Positions 54,301 to 62,903 of a DNA stretch of 64,000 nucleotides are shown one piece after another (positions within the stretch are counted from its first letter, which is position 1; each line of letters starts with the position of its first letter). Origin of the DNA: Regnicoccus_A sp014224355 (GTDB lineage: Bacteria; Cyanobacteriota; Cyanobacteriia; PCC-6307; Cyanobiaceae). The notes under the pieces are model-generated. The model worked only from the letters and a program-made list of their open reading frames with translations, was not told the origin of the DNA and searched no databases. The stretch spans positions 558,001 through 622,000 of the forward strand of contig NZ_CP154799.1 of assembly GCF_050920705.1 (NCBI RefSeq), given 5' to 3'. The translations under genes and the position numbers were made by a program.

Positions 54301-57300
54301 TGCTATCATATCAAAGACTTTTTCCTGCAGCATCCTCTAAAGCTCACTTCAGAAGTAACCCGCCTTACCATCCAGGCTAATGCGCAGCAGAATGGGCAAT
54401 TAGGTATTAAGGTCAATAGCAAGGCGCATCAAGCAAGTCATGAAGAATGGACTCTACATGGCGAAGCAATCGGCACCATATCAAATCAGGATTCTCCATG
54501 CCTCCCCTTTGAGTTGCATGCACCTCCTGAAAATGAAGATATCTATGATGTCAATCTACAAGATTTTTATGAACGCTTGACTCATTTTGGCCTGGTTTAC
54601 GGACCTACTTTTCGCGCATTGAGTCAGCTACGGTGTTCGAACAATCGAGCATGGGCATCGTTGAAACGGCCGCCGAAAGGTCTCGACCGTGGTCTCCTTG
54701 ACAGTTGTTTTCAAGCAGTAGCCGCTTTGCTTCAGCCAAATGCGAGCAGCGGTCAACTCGTTTTACCGGTTGGATTCGCCGATCTTTGGGCTACTCCTCT
54801 TCCACTTCCGGACGAGTTTGAATGTCAGGTGGAATTAATTGAATCCACTGATTTGGCATTTATTGAATGCAATATTATTCTGCATCATAATAATCGAATC
54901 TTAGTGTCTATAAGCCGTTTCCGGCTTCGCAGCTTGCCTCGCATCGCACTTGACTGGATGTTCCCAGAAAAGTTACAAGAGGTCAAAGATACGAATGATT
55001 CTTCCAATTGGATTCTCAAGAAAGAGTGGCATTCCATTCCCCTTGATTTAGAACAAGGTCAGCTGCCAAAGGGCATATTAGTTTTATCGACTAGCCAAAT
55101 CAATAGAAGCATCAGATTACAGCCGTTTGCGGAATGGGGCCAGTTCCCACTCCGTCATCATTCGATTGAAGATATTATTTCGGATTCCAAACTGCTTGGA
55201 GGAGTAGAGACAGAATTCGTGCTTTGGCCCACATATTCTGACGATTCCGAAGTATCCCTAATTGAGACGACTGCAGACCAGCTCCTCCAACTGTACAAGC
55301 GTCTCTCTGTAGCCAAACCTCGACCAGTCACCTTGGTTCTGGAAGGCTTTGGACCTTTGCAGAGTAGCCTTGAGGCAATGACGAGGACCGTACAACAGGA
55401 ACTTGTCAGTTGGCAGTTTACGATTGTCAATATTCCGAGCGATCCAGAACTTCATCCCACGCCAGCTCAGTGGGCAATGATATGGAAGGCTGCTACCACG
55501 GAATCATCACTGCGATGGACTGGTGAATCCCTCGAATTATCACGTATTCAGCGGCTATCAACGCTAGAACGATTTAGATATGCGATCCAAGTTCCAGGCA
55601 ATCTTGATACCCTAACTCGGGTACCTTGTGAATCCAGATCGCCCCAACATGGCGAGGTTGAAGTTGCCGTTGAAATTACCGGTCTGAATTTCAGAGATGT
55701 GCTGAATGCACTCGGATTGCTCAAGGCTTATAGTGCTCAACTGGGCTTTGATGAGTCAGCAGAGATTCCATTCGGTGGCGAATGTGTCGGCAGAATAGTG
55801 GCCGTGGGTCCAGATGTTGATGGCTCAAGAATTGGAGAACGTGTTGTTGCGGCGCTTTCCATCGGCAGCTTGGCTTCGCACGTTATTTGCAGGGAACAAC
55901 TATGCTCACCTTTGCCAGTTGGCTTGGATGCCACCACAGTCGCCAGCGTGAGCACCGCATTTCTTACATCAATACATGGCCTTCTCAACCTAGCAAAAAT
56001 TCAGCCTGGTGAGATTGTTCTTATTCATGCTGCTGCAGGGGGAGTTGGTCAAGCAGCTCTTCAAGTTGCCATCAAATCCGGTGCCAGAATTTATGCAACA
56101 GCAAGTCAGGCAAAGCAAGCTGCACTTTTAGAGCAAGGTGTAGAAAAGGTTTTTGATTCGCGAACAACTGATTTCGCAGATCAAATCCTTGAAATTACCG
56201 ACGGGCGAGGCGTAGACGTCGTGCTTAATTCACTTAAAGGTGAATGGGTCGATGCAAGTTTTCGCGCTCTTGCCCAGAATGGTAGATTTGTTGAGCTAGG
56301 CAAGATCGAAACATGGTCACATCAAAAGGCTCAGACAGAAAGACCTGATGTTGACTACCTTCCATTTGACCTGCTTGATGTAGCGGCGGCACAGCCAAGC
56401 CTTGTGCGATCAATGCTGGATACGCTTCTTTGTGAACTTAAAGATGGAACGTACAATCCAATCCCGATAACTGTCTATGATATCGACAAGACTGTTGACG
56501 CATTCCGGTTGATGTCTCAAGCGAGACATGTAGGCAAAGTCCTGATTTCACAAGCAGCCAAACCTGACCCAGTTCTGATCCGATCCGATAGTACATACTG
56601 CGTCACTGGAGCTCTCGGCGGAATTGGTCTTCAGCTTATGGAATGGCTAGCACAGCAGGGCGCAAGTTCAATCATTGCTATTTCTCGATCAGCATCAGCG
56701 CCGTCAAGGCAAGCCAGTGAAGTTCTTAATAGACTCAACTCGTTTGGTGTCGAATGTCACCTCTTAAGCCTAGATCTTTCGGATTGGGACTCCGCAGATC
56801 GCATGCTATCAGATCTTCAAGATACTTTTTCTAGGCTAGATGCACACAAACCACTCCATGGTATCTTCCACTGTGCTGGAGTCGTTGACGATGGCCTTGT
56901 AGACAATCAAACTTCGGAACGGCTTCATAATGTATTTGCTCCCAAGCTTGTGGGGTGGCATGTCATTAGAAATGCATTCAATGGATATGTAGCAAGTCAT
57001 CATCCCTCGCCAGGCTCACCGATATCACCCAAGTTTATAGTCTCCTTCTCGTCAATATCTGCCTTGCTTGGCTCCCCTGGCCAGTCTACCTACGCTTCTG
57101 CCAATGGAGCTCTGGATGGTTTTGCAGGAATACTCGGCAACCATCTTCAATCCAACGAAAGCCAACGTACGGAACCCTCGGTTATTCTCTCCCTGCAGTG
57201 GGGCCCATGGGAGGGCAGGGGGATGGCAGGATCCCTTGGCAAACGTGAGAAGGATCGTCTCAAGGCATTAGGGGTAGAATTTCTACCTCCTGAGACAGCT

Positions 57301-58962
57301 TTTGATGCACTCAACCAGGTGCTGAGGAGGGGAATCTCAGGCATCCTTGCAGTTGCCAATAATGATTGGCAAAAGATTCTTGATCAATCGGGGCAAAGAG
57401 TTGGAATCCAGCTATCACTTTTAGCCAATCCCATCGACGCAGCTCAGACTGCTTCTCGACTTGATGAGACCCGTTCAGCCCTCATCGACAAACTGTCTTC
57501 GTACAGCTTGGAGCAACGGCAACTTGAAATCACATTACTTCTTCGCACCCGTTTAGCGAAGGTGATGGGTCTTGACGGTGAAGGCTCCATCGATCCTTCT
57601 GAGTCGCTGTTCCATCTCGGCCTTGACTCCTTGATGGCCGTTGAACTCGTATCAATTGTTGAGGCGGACCTTGGTGTCAAACTAACATTCGAGTCACTAG
57701 CAGGAGAGCCATCTCTTGAATCAATAGCCCAGATCATTCTCAGTGATTTAGGTTTATCCACTGCTTCTGTGGATACTGAACTCAATCTCAGGAAGGAGGC
57801 AGAGCTTCCTTCTGATTGGCGAGTCAGTGTCCTGGAGTCAACACCCTCTCAAGAGAAAGTTCAGAAGGTGTTCCTGACAGGGGCGACAGGATTTCTGGGT
57901 GCCTATCTACTTGAGGGTCAACTTCGAGCCAACACGAACCGACTCGTTTATTGCCTAGTTCGCAGCGACGGGCTTGATGCTGCCAAAGAAAAGATAACGA
58001 AGAATATGCAGCATTATCAAATCTGGGATGCTTCATATTCTGACCGCATTGTGCCGGTCTTGGGCAACTTAGCGCTAGCAGACCTAGGACTTGATTCAGA
58101 GACTTATGCCATGATCTCCAGTCAAGCCGAAGGGATCATTCATAATGGAGCCCAACTTAGTCAAATGGCAACCTATTCGCAGCTAGCAAAAACAAATGTA
58201 TTTGGCACAAAGAACATTGTTGAATTAGCTCTTCAGAAATGCATCCCTATTCAGATGGTTTCCAGCGTGGCTGCGCTTGAGGCTACTGCCTACAGAGGCA
58301 AGCCTATTCTTGAGGATCAAGATATCACTGAATGTGATGGAATTGTCAATGGCTACTCTCAGACAAAGTGGGTCAGTGAACGCTTGGTTTTGAATGCCGC
58401 AAAGCTTGGGCTTCCAGTCACAGTCTATCGTCCACCATTGATTAGTGGTGACTCCAAACTAGGAATATGGCACCAAGATGATTTATTATATCGGCTATTG
58501 GAAGGTTGCCTCAAAATGGGTTCTTTCCCAGATATCGCATGGGAGCTCGATCTGGTTCCAGTTGATTATGTAGCAGATGCCATAACCGCATTGGCTTGGA
58601 GCCCCCAGGCTCTCAATCGTACATATCACTTACACCATCCTTCACCCATTCTTCTAAGCGACCTAGTTCAAGCTATTACATCTTTTGGGCGTCCACTCAC
58701 TCAAGTTCCAATGGGCGATTGGATCGAGACAATTGCTGAAGATCCAACTAACCCATTGAACCCTATGTTACCTTTCTTTACAAAGCGCTGGGGTGACGAT
58801 CAATTTACCTATCCAGAACTCAATCGGAAGGGTCTTCGTGCAGAACCTTCTTCGACTTACACCAGCACCGTCCTCAATACCCTTGGCATCAGCTGTCCTT
58901 CGTTCCAGTCTTTAGCTCTTGTCTATGGACAGGCCCTGCTTCCCGCACTATCCAAGAGTTAG
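51316..58962 (+). CDS. Type I polyketide synthase, KS-AT-DH-ER-KR-ACP-thioester reductase
   Basis: A 2,548-residue single-module, fully reducing PKS. KS: DTACSSSLVAVH (Cys 184), His 319 in EAHGTGT, His 359 in NLGHSE. AT: GHSVGE (Ser 639) and HAFH at 738-741, which predicts malonyl-CoA. DH: His 966 in DHRIRSYKVFP (Ser instead of the usual Gly in HxxxGxxxxP) and Asp 1129 in LLDSCFQ. ER (about 1420-1750): AAAGGVGQAA. KR: TGALGGIGL near 1765 and Tyr 1926. ACP: LGLDSL with Ser 2105. R domain: GATGFLG near 2190, YSQTK (Tyr 2347, Lys 2351). The product would be a reduced chain released as aldehyde or alcohol. GTG start at 51316; no loading domain and no phosphopantetheinyl transferase nearby. AT-richer than the core genes, so likely acquired. 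Confidence 0.95.
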   Translation: MNDKCIPQQIAIVGVGCKLPGGIDSPKTFWDFLAAGRDAITEIPPERWDLDHHFTSDSSVPLKQHVRKAGFIEDIDKFDASFFGITPREAISMDPQQRMMLEVAWRAVEDANIPLEQIKSKQVGVFVGISSNDYGSLLWINESGYSTPNNEPFLLPGNTGCIAANRISYIFDLKGPSFTIDTACSSSLVAVHLACQSILSGESEMALVGGVQIIAHPGVQMLFNKAGLLSPDGQCKSFDARANGYVRSEGAGMVLLKPLEKALQDKDNIYAVVLGSAVNSDGRSNGMVAPNLRSQVECVRTAFRAAGVPPAATQYVEAHGTGTRQGDPIEVRALGTVLAEGREEGTYCHLGSVKTNLGHSETAAGITGLIKAALSISRHQIPPSLHFETPNPSIDFEALQLRVQTKLGPFPRPEMDAVVGVSSFGFGGTNAHVVLKQAPKQSKHYPRFGPALPYNILTISAKSQTALRALAKDLATFIQGNPDRSLNDICYSANSFRTVFKERLSFVVPTVEKLAKSLLEVSEGNSGLANVSHKSYSKKTGRLAWAFTGQGSQYAGMGKDLYNSHPVFRNAFEEAAAHLNTCLDRRLQDFLLADRSDSLLNEILADTAYAQPIIFAFGYALSRLWSSWGINPDVLIGHSVGEILAAHIAGVFNLSDACSIVSSRSQLMASLPSGGGMSAFLVSPERLNSFLEVEPYLTIAAYNGPTNTVVAGPSACLERMSAAARAAGIEVKALTVSHAFHTSAMRPMLEDFERAISQISFLPPSKTLISNVSGEIAGSEVATPEYWCRHVISPVRFYQSIAAMTGQDVNYIIEVGARPTLIGMARQWIEEEHILLPSVHPSQPGLSTLLHSLGRLYCEGFAVNWSGFYHDFPAQAIRLPGYPFDRQRFWWPKQYESSDESAEWSHFIHQITSKGHARSTPISAATISASTLSPGSATLAKLDIPSLDHFFSIDLSVQVHHDLEDHRIRSYKVFPAAGFISILVEILQTLHPENDCYHIKDFFLQHPLKLTSEVTRLTIQANAQQNGQLGIKVNSKAHQASHEEWTLHGEAIGTISNQDSPCLPFELHAPPENEDIYDVNLQDFYERLTHFGLVYGPTFRALSQLRCSNNRAWASLKRPPKGLDRGLLDSCFQAVAALLQPNASSGQLVLPVGFADLWATPLPLPDEFECQVELIESTDLAFIECNIILHHNNRILVSISRFRLRSLPRIALDWMFPEKLQEVKDTNDSSNWILKKEWHSIPLDLEQGQLPKGILVLSTSQINRSIRLQPFAEWGQFPLRHHSIEDIISDSKLLGGVETEFVLWPTYSDDSEVSLIETTADQLLQLYKRLSVAKPRPVTLVLEGFGPLQSSLEAMTRTVQQELVSWQFTIVNIPSDPELHPTPAQWAMIWKAATTESSLRWTGESLELSRIQRLSTLERFRYAIQVPGNLDTLTRVPCESRSPQHGEVEVAVEITGLNFRDVLNALGLLKAYSAQLGFDESAEIPFGGECVGRIVAVGPDVDGSRIGERVVAALSIGSLASHVICREQLCSPLPVGLDATTVASVSTAFLTSIHGLLNLAKIQPGEIVLIHAAAGGVGQAALQVAIKSGARIYATASQAKQAALLEQGVEKVFDSRTTDFADQILEITDGRGVDVVLNSLKGEWVDASFRALAQNGRFVELGKIETWSHQKAQTERPDVDYLPFDLLDVAAAQPSLVRSMLDTLLCELKDGTYNPIPITVYDIDKTVDAFRLMSQARHVGKVLISQAAKPDPVLIRSDSTYCVTGALGGIGLQLMEWLAQQGASSIIAISRSASAPSRQASEVLNRLNSFGVECHLLSLDLSDWDSADRMLSDLQDTFSRLDAHKPLHGIFHCAGVVDDGLVDNQTSERLHNVFAPKLVGWHVIRNAFNGYVASHHPSPGSPISPKFIVSFSSISALLGSPGQSTYASANGALDGFAGILGNHLQSNESQRTEPSVILSLQWGPWEGRGMAGSLGKREKDRLKALGVEFLPPETAFDALNQVLRRGISGILAVANNDWQKILDQSGQRVGIQLSLLANPIDAAQTASRLDETRSALIDKLSSYSLEQRQLEITLLLRTRLAKVMGLDGEGSIDPSESLFHLGLDSLMAVELVSIVEADLGVKLTFESLAGEPSLESIAQIILSDLGLSTASVDTELNLRKEAELPSDWRVSVLESTPSQEKVQKVFLTGATGFLGAYLLEGQLRANTNRLVYCLVRSDGLDAAKEKITKNMQHYQIWDASYSDRIVPVLGNLALADLGLDSETYAMISSQAEGIIHNGAQLSQMATYSQLAKTNVFGTKNIVELALQKCIPIQMVSSVAALEATAYRGKPILEDQDITECDGIVNGYSQTKWVSERLVLNAAKLGLPVTVYRPPLISGDSKLGIWHQDDLLYRLLEGCLKMGSFPDIAWELDLVPVDYVADAITALAWSPQALNRTYHLHHPSPILLSDLVQAITSFGRPLTQVPMGDWIETIAEDPTNPLNPMLPFFTKRWGDDQFTYPELNRKGLRAEPSSTYTSTVLNTLGISCPSFQSLALVYGQALLPALSKS

Positions 58963-58984
58963 CTCTTCATCATAATTTATTAGA

Positions 58985-60121
58985 ATGGATAATAAGAAAT
59001 TGACAGTTCAATTTGAGGGGGGCACGCATCAAGCATATTCACCCATTATACCAAGATTCTGGTACGGAATGACCCTTCCCGTCCTGATTGGGCTCTTATT
59101 TCGTAATCGTCTAAGAGTAAGCTGCTCAAGATTTCATCTTCTTATCACCTCGCTAATCATATCATTTATTACTAGCATTGCAGCATTGCTCACAGCAATT
59201 ATTTTTCGTCGCCAGCTCAGATGCGCACAATTGCATGATGCCCCTATATTTATTATTGGACATTGGAGGACCGGAACAACTTATCTTCATGAGTTAATGA
59301 TGCTCGATAACTCCCTTTGCACACCAAACTCGTTGCAGTGCTTTGCTCCTTCTTGCTTTCCTCTTATAGATCGTTTCTTTTATAAGTATATGAATTGGCT
59401 TATGCCTGCAACTCGATATTTTGATCAAGTTTCAATGGGCTGGACCCGGCCTCAGGAAGATGAGTTCGCTCTTTTAGCCCTTGGGGCACCCTCTCCTTAC
59501 CTCCGCATCGCCTTTCCCCATACTGCTCGTCAGCGCGATGCTTCAATTGATTTCAAGGAATATTCTATCAAAGTAGCTAATTTATGGATCAAGAAGCTTG
59601 AGCTATTTCTTTCCTTGCTATATATTCGTGATCAGCGTCGTCCTGTCCTCAAAAGTCCTACTCACACAGCCCGAATAGGTGTTCTTAATAAGATGTTCCC
59701 AGGCGCAAAGTTTATCCATATTGTCCGTGACCCCAGGGCATTCGTCCCTTCCACCAAGCGCTTATGGCAGTCCCTTTATACCTTTCACTCATTCCAAGTA
59801 GGCCCGTTTAACTGGCTTGAGGAACTAGTTTTTTCACAGTATAATGATATGTACAGCTGTTTTAACAGAGATCAGAACGTGCTTTCCGCAAATCAGCTAT
59901 GTGAGATCAAGTATGAGAACCTAGTTTCAGATCCGGTCACTGTCATGCGATATGTATACCAGAAGCTTGGTCTTTCTGATGCTGATGCTTACGACACCAA
60001 ACTCAGAGCTTACCTGAGCTCTCTTCCTCCCTACAAGGCGAATGAGTTCGCGCCAGCTGCTCCTTTGCTCTCTCGCATAGAGAATGAGTGCGCTGACTAT
60101 ATTCAAAAATATGGCTATTGA
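58985..60121 (+). CDS. Membrane-anchored sulfotransferase
   Basis: A 378-residue PAPS-dependent sulfotransferase. A hydrophobic segment at about 52-74 suggests membrane anchoring. The 5'-phosphosulfate loop is FIIGHWRTGTTYLHEL (about 89-104) and the 3'-phosphate-binding segment is HIVRDPRAFVPSTKRLW (about 245-261), with the LKSPTHTAR region before it. It starts 22 bases after the PKS stop and shares its AT-rich composition, so the two form an operon. The likely acceptor is the hydroxyl of the PKS product, giving a sulfated lipid-like compound; this is inference. Confidence 0.9.
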   Translation: MDNKKLTVQFEGGTHQAYSPIIPRFWYGMTLPVLIGLLFRNRLRVSCSRFHLLITSLIISFITSIAALLTAIIFRRQLRCAQLHDAPIFIIGHWRTGTTYLHELMMLDNSLCTPNSLQCFAPSCFPLIDRFFYKYMNWLMPATRYFDQVSMGWTRPQEDEFALLALGAPSPYLRIAFPHTARQRDASIDFKEYSIKVANLWIKKLELFLSLLYIRDQRRPVLKSPTHTARIGVLNKMFPGAKFIHIVRDPRAFVPSTKRLWQSLYTFHSFQVGPFNWLEELVFSQYNDMYSCFNRDQNVLSANQLCEIKYENLVSDPVTVMRYVYQKLGLSDADAYDTKLRAYLSSLPPYKANEFAPAAPLLSRIENECADYIQKYGY

Positions 60122-60202
60122 AGGCCACCTCGAAAAATCAACAAGACACTTGATTGCGACATGATGCCAATTATGATCGGTTGAGCAATCTTCACGACAA
60201 CC

Positions 60203-61237
60203 GTGGGTCAGAGAGGCTTTTGGGACGAGCAGCAAAGAGTCACAAAGCTCCAGGACAAAAAGCCAGTTCTCAAGCGTCTGGCTGATTCTATCCCCTGGGA
60301 ATCATTCCGCCCACTGCTCGACAAGGGCTATGTCCAGGAGCGCAAGACCAAAGCAGGGCGCAAGAGGACTGATCCGCTGATCCTTTTCAAGATGCTCGTA
60401 CTCCAGCAGCTTTTCAACCTCAGCGATGAAGAGCTTGAATTCCAGGTTAATGACAGGCGCTCTTTTGAGGAGTTTGTCGGGCTTGGTGTGATGAACAGCA
60501 TTCCAGATGCCACCGCAGTCGCCTTCTTCAGAGAGCGACTGCGCAAAGCGGAAGTTATCGAAGAGCTCTTCGAGATGTTTGAGGCCTACCTCCGCTCCCA
60601 GGGCCTCCAAGCCCGCGGTGGCCAGATCATTGATGCGACTCTCGTCCCGGTTCCCAAGCAACGCAATACCCGCGAGGAGAACAGAGAAATCAAAGCCGGG
60701 AGGCTGCCGGAGGGCTGGGATGAAAACCCAGATCGCTTGCAGCAGAAGGATTTAGATGCTCGCTGGACAAAAAAGAACGGCATCAGTTGCTACGGTTACA
60801 AGAACAGCATCTGCATCGATGTCGACCATGGATTCATCCGCCGATATGCTGTCACGCCTGCCAATATCCACGACAGTCAGATGCTTCCACGCTTGCTTGA
60901 TCCAGAAAACGAACATGACTATGTCTGGGCAGACTCAGCTTATTCAGGTGAATGCTTTGAGGATCTTCTGAGTCTCGGTGGCTTCGAGAGTCTGATCCAC
61001 GAAAAAGGAGCTCGCAATCATCCGCTCAGCGACGCAGCCAAGGAACTGAATCGTGTCAAGTCGTCAATCAGAGCTTGCGTGGAGCATGTCTTCGGCTGCA
61101 TGACTATTTCCATGGGTGGAAAGCTGGCAAGAAAGATTGGGCTAGAAAGGAATGAAGCTTGGTGGGGCCTCAAGAACCTTACCTTCAACTTTCTTCGTTA
61201 TCTCCAGCGCTCTTCCCATATAGCAGTTGTTGCATGA
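60203..61237 (+). CDS. IS5-family transposase (second type)
   Basis: A 344-residue DDE transposase starting with GTG. N-terminal DUF772-type domain (DPLILFKMLVLQQLFNLSDE, EFVGLGVMNSIPDATAVAFF), catalytic D in IIDATLVPVPKQ, D in VWADSAYSGE and E in ACVEHVFGCMTISM. It is different from the transposase at 46557. I could not define the element ends. It forms the right border of the polyketide island. Confidence 0.9.
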   Translation: MGQRGFWDEQQRVTKLQDKKPVLKRLADSIPWESFRPLLDKGYVQERKTKAGRKRTDPLILFKMLVLQQLFNLSDEELEFQVNDRRSFEEFVGLGVMNSIPDATAVAFFRERLRKAEVIEELFEMFEAYLRSQGLQARGGQIIDATLVPVPKQRNTREENREIKAGRLPEGWDENPDRLQQKDLDARWTKKNGISCYGYKNSICIDVDHGFIRRYAVTPANIHDSQMLPRLLDPENEHDYVWADSAYSGECFEDLLSLGGFESLIHEKGARNHPLSDAAKELNRVKSSIRACVEHVFGCMTISMGGKLARKIGLERNEAWWGLKNLTFNFLRYLQRSSHIAVVA

Positions 61238-61613
61238 ATCCGCCGGAGAAGCTCCCATAGTCCGAGCAATCTCGTCAATGGTTGAGAAAAGATTCCCTTG
61301 CTTTGCCGCCTCATCGGCGGCTTCTTTGTGTCCGCAAAGCCCCTGTAAATTGCTGATTATTCGAGGTAACCTGAAGACGTTCCTATCAACTCTTTCCTGA
61401 AAGCGGGGTACTCCTCCCTGAAATGCTGATCGGATTCAGCGAAAAGAGTACTCGCGATCAAGCGCCCCAGGGGGCAGATTCTTTTCCCTTTCGCTTATAC
61501 CTTCCCCTGCCAGGGCCTCCGCTATCTGGTGAGCGGTTCGCCTACGCAACTACGCCGCAGTCTCTCTGCCGCACAGGTGACCACCACGATGCCTTGTTAA
61601 ACCGCCGTTCAGG
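61238..61613 (+). other. Intergenic stretch without a recognised gene
   Basis: Contains a terminator-like hairpin at 61305 and a short open frame at 61423-61635 (with PQGADSFPFRLYLPLPGPPL) that resembles no family known to me. It is probably leftover DNA between two insertion sequences. Confidence 0.5.
61305..61329 (+). terminator. Probable Rho-independent terminator
   Basis: GCCGCC, loop TCAT, then GGCGGC followed by TTCTTTGT. The stem is short but GC-rich and the T-rich tail is in place. It lies 68 bases behind the transposase stop and could end its transcript. Confidence 0.5.
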
Positions 61614-61688
61614 TGACGTGGACCCCGGAAACTGAACCAGTCCTTATGAGAGCTTCCCTACCGGCCAGACTTGGCCAGGAGAAGCCCC

Positions 61689-61967
61689 ATGAAACGCAAA
61701 CGCCACACTCCCGAGCAAATCATCCGCAAGCTGCGCACCGCTGAGCAGCTCCTCAACCAGGGCCAGACGGTTGCCGACGCCTGCAGGACCCTGGAGGTAT
61801 CGGCTCCCACCTACCACCGCTGGCAGCAGCTCTACGGCGGCATGAAAGCCACCGAGGCCAAACGGCTCAAGGAACTCGAGCAGGAGAACAGCCGGCTCAA
61901 GCGATTGCTCGCTGATGCCGAGCTGGACAAAGCGATGCTCAAGGAGTTGGCCGAGGGAAACTTCTGA
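61689..61967 (+). CDS. IS-D transposase OrfA
   Basis: A 92-residue OrfA: HTH KRHTPEQIIRKLRTAEQLLN with VADACRTLEVSAPTYHRWQQ, then a coiled coil (RLKELEQENSRLKRLLADAE). A canonical -1 heptamer G GGA AAC (61955-61961) lies in register three codons before the stop and leads straight into the orfB frame. Confidence 0.92.
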   Translation: MKRKRHTPEQIIRKLRTAEQLLNQGQTVADACRTLEVSAPTYHRWQQLYGGMKATEAKRLKELEQENSRLKRLLADAELDKAMLKELAEGNF

Positions 61968-61993
61968 GCCCGGAACGTCGTCGCAGAGCCGTC

Positions 61994-62800
61994 GTGGTCC
62001 TGCAGGATCGATTCCGGGTTTCTCAGCGTCGTGCATGCCGGTTGGTGGGCCAGAACCGCACCACCCAACGCCGGCCCATGCCGGTGGTGGATATCGAGGA
62101 GCAGAAGCTGAGCCGGCGGATCCGCGCGCTGGCCCGGCGCCATGTGCGCTGGGGCCGGCGGCTGGTCTACCGCCGGCTGCGGCTCGAGGGCTGGGGCGTC
62201 AACCACAAGCGGGTGCAACGGATCTGGCGCCAGGAGGGGCTCCAGCGGCCCCTGCCGCGCCGGCGCAAGCGCTCCCGCCCGGCCGACGGCTCGCGGGAGC
62301 TGCTGAGGGCTGAATACCCGCACCATGTGTGGGCGATCGACTTCCAGTTCGACCAGACGATGGATGGACGAAGACTCAAGTTCCTGAATATTGTGGATGA
62401 ATACAGTCGTCTGTGCCTGGTGATTCATATCAGCAGACGTTGTAAGGCGATCGATGTGATCGACACTATTGAGGAACTGCTCAGACAGTATCCAGCACCC
62501 ACCCATGTGCGCATGGACAATGGCCCTGAGTTCATTGCCCATGCACTGCAGGAATGGTGCACAGGCAGCGGCTCCAGCACGGTGTACATCGCGCCAGGTT
62601 CACCCTGGGAGAATCCATTCGTGGAATCATTCAACAGCCGGTTCAGGGATGAATTCCTGAATATCGAGCTGTTCGCTTCAGTGCCGGAAGCCAGGCTGTT
62701 GGCAGAGCAGTACAGGATGGAGTACAACACCTACAGACCGCATTCAGCGCTCCAGGGGCGTACGCCCCTGGAGACCCTCCAGCAGTGGAGAGCGGCCTGA
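61994..62800 (+). CDS. IS-D transposase OrfB (DDE integrase)
   Basis: About 270 residues; the frame is open back to the orfA slippery site (LLSPERRRRAVVVLQD), so an OrfAB fusion is likely. It has HTH_21-like VRWGRRLVYRRLRLEGWGVN and the rve core, with D in WAIDFQFDQTMDGR, D in VRMDNGPEFIAH and E in NPFVESFNSRFRDEFLN. It ends PHSALQGRTPLETLQQW. It looks intact. Confidence 0.93.
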   Translation: MVLQDRFRVSQRRACRLVGQNRTTQRRPMPVVDIEEQKLSRRIRALARRHVRWGRRLVYRRLRLEGWGVNHKRVQRIWRQEGLQRPLPRRRKRSRPADGSRELLRAEYPHHVWAIDFQFDQTMDGRRLKFLNIVDEYSRLCLVIHISRRCKAIDVIDTIEELLRQYPAPTHVRMDNGPEFIAHALQEWCTGSGSSTVYIAPGSPWENPFVESFNSRFRDEFLNIELFASVPEARLLAEQYRMEYNTYRPHSALQGRTPLETLQQWRAA

Positions 62801-62849
62801 CCACCCACCAGCTCTCACGGGAACTGGACCAGCAATGGGGGTCACGTCA

Positions 62850-62903
62850 ATAGATCGTCGACTCTGAACCCACATACATTCTCTCCTCAGCAAGAATGGC
62901 CAC
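62850..62903 (-). mobile_element. 54-bp fragment of IS-A orfB
   Basis: Matches 50062-50115 of IS-A copy 2 on the same strand (GATCGTCGACTCTGAACCCA and GCAAGAATGGCCAC). It is trapped between IS-D and IS21 copy 2 and shows that a third IS-A copy once stood here. Confidence 0.85.

Larger units (their letters stand above)
61614..62849 (+). mobile_element. IS-D: IS3-family insertion sequence, 1,236 bp
   Basis: Inverted ends TGACGTGGACCCC (61614) and the inverse of TGACGTGACCCCC (to 62849). It carries orfA and orfB in the -1 arrangement. No target duplication was found: the left flank is AGG and the right flank is an IS-A fragment starting ATAGATCG. Confidence 0.87.
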
